7,243 bases of DNA from Rhodospirillales bacterium (GTDB lineage: Bacteria > Pseudomonadota > Alphaproteobacteria > Acetobacterales > Acetobacteraceae), in contig JAATGE010000581.1 of the NCBI GenBank assembly GCA_015654825.1, positions 1-7,243 on the forward strand, read 5' to 3'. Of the stretch, positions 6,750 to 7,243 are shown in pieces (positions within the stretch are counted from its first letter, which is position 1; the number at the start of each line of letters is the position of its first letter). Below the pieces are notes generated by a model. The model did not search any database. It saw only the letters and a program-made list of their open reading frames with translations, and was not told where the DNA came from. The translations under genes and the position numbers were made by a program.

Positions 6750-7243
6750 CAGTGAGCGGAAGGAAGGCCAGGGCTCTGCGCTGGACCGGCCGGGGCTGTC
6801 ACGCGAAAGCGTGCTGCGCACGACGGCCCCAGACCCCCGTTAATTGTACGGGCACGGCTTTCTATCCAGGCGTAGAGGGAGGCCAGGCCTTCACCGGTGC
6901 GGGCCGAGACGGTCATGATCTGAATGCGCGGATTGACTTGCAACGCCGCAGCGACGCAGGCGTCGACATCGAATTCGAGGTGCGGCAGCAAATCGGATTT
7001 GTTCAGCAGCATCAGATCGGCGGCGGCAAACATATTCGGATACTTCAAGGGCTTGTCTTCACCTTCCGTCACCGACAGCACCACGACTTTGTGCGCCTCG
7101 CCTAGATCGAAGGCGGCCGGGCATACCAGGTTGCCGACGTTCTCGATAAACAGCAGGCTGCCTGGCTTGGGCGACAGGTGATCGATCGCGTGGCCGACCA
7201 TGTGCGCATCGCGGTGGCAGGCTTTGCCGGTGTTGACCTGCAC
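6749..7243 (-). CDS. hypB: Hydrogenase nickel incorporation GTPase HypB (partial, C-terminal part)
   Basis: The 3' part of hypB; the gene continues past the right edge. The 164 visible residues cover the second half of the GTPase domain. HypB hydrolyses GTP to drive nickel delivery, with HypA, into the hydrogenase large subunit. Visible are [12 protein letters not shown] (residues 4-15 of the fragment), ENVGNLVCP (34-42), [12 protein letters not shown] (58-69), the guanine-specificity motif NKSD (81-84) and SARTGEG (113-119). Cys9-His10 and Cys41 have the same 32-residue spacing as the metal-binding Cys166-His167 and Cys198 of E. coli HypB. The P-loop and any N-terminal metal motif or His-rich stretch lie outside. 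The GTG at the edge is an internal Val codon, not a start. After YAWIESRAR (124-132) the family normally ends, but here some 32 more residues follow, encoded by repeat copy 4. The stop overlaps the hypF start by one base. Confidence 0.95.
   Translation of the reverse strand: MQVNTGKACHRDAHMVGHAIDHLSPKPGSLLFIENVGNLVCPAAFDLGEAHKVVVLSVTEGEDKPLKYPNMFAAADLMLLNKSDLLPHLEFDVDACVAAALQVNPRIQIMTVSARTGEGLASLYAWIESRARTINGGLGPSCAARFRVTAPAGPAQSPGLPSAH
6768..6846 (+). repeat. Two-hairpin repeat, copy 4, inside the 3' end of hypB
   Basis: On the plus strand ccagggctctgcgctggacc (6768-6787) matches copy 1 in direct orientation with one change. It is followed by a large central hairpin: ggggctgtc (6792-6800) pairs with gacggcccc (6822-6830), with one G-T pair, around an inner stem cacgc-gaaa-gcgtg (6800-6813; c6800 is shared by the two pairings). 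The element closes with agacccccgttaattgt, corresponding to agaccccaatttta of copy 1. It points against the hyp operon, so its T-rich end would not terminate the hyp mRNA. The first hairpin carries a C-C mismatch, perhaps decay since the segment became coding. Confidence 0.65.

Noticed and set aside
6750..6821. N-terminal extension of HypF to an ATG at 6821
   Set aside because: It overlaps the hypB tail and the repeat; the TGATG junction and the position of the acylphosphatase domain favour 6749.
7241..7243. GTG at the right edge as a start codon of hypB
   Set aside because: The protein begins there in the middle of the conserved QVNTGKACH segment, so this is an internal Val codon.
1..7243. 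CRISPR array, tRNA or rRNA genes, insertion sequence
   Set aside because: There are no regularly spaced direct repeats, no tRNA- or rRNA-like sequence and no transposase frame on either strand; the repeats seen are hairpin units without coding capacity.

Overview
The window is high-GC DNA from a hydrogenase-bearing bacterium, most likely an alpha- or betaproteobacterium. The gene order hypB-hypF-hypC-hypD-hypE and the protein sequences fit the hypABFCDE arrangement of that group; this is inferred from motifs and gene order, not a database match. All real genes lie on the minus strand, so transcription runs from right to left.

Right to left: the 3' part of hypB (cut by the right edge), then complete hypF, hypC, hypD and hypE. 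Together these are most of the machinery that builds and inserts the active site of [NiFe]-hydrogenases. HypF and HypE turn carbamoyl phosphate into a cyanide ligand, HypC and HypD form the scaffold on which the Fe(CN)2CO group is assembled, and HypB (with HypA, presumably just outside) delivers nickel. The genes are tightly packed: hypB/hypF share one base in TGATG, hypC/hypD and hypD/hypE overlap by ATGA, and only hypF-hypC has a short gap (36 bases) with its own ribosome binding site. No hydrogenase structural gene is in the window.

Downstream of hypE is a two-hairpin, T-rich element that looks like the operon terminator. A gap of about 380 bases with no convincing gene follows. Then comes a complete, separately translated aldehyde dehydrogenase of the NAD(P)-dependent succinate-semialdehyde dehydrogenase (Sad/YneI-like) type. 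The last 171 bases on the left hold two more hairpin elements.

The most interesting non-gene signal is a dispersed two-hairpin repeat with at least four copies (about 1-52, 93-160, 1931-1988, 6768-6846). Stem changes between copies are compensated on the opposite arm, so the structure itself appears to be conserved. Two copies follow the 3' ends of hypE and the dehydrogenase gene. One has landed at the end of hypB and is now translated as an unusual C-terminal tail. I see no wholly new multi-gene system here; the genes are a standard hydrogenase maturation operon plus a metabolic dehydrogenase.
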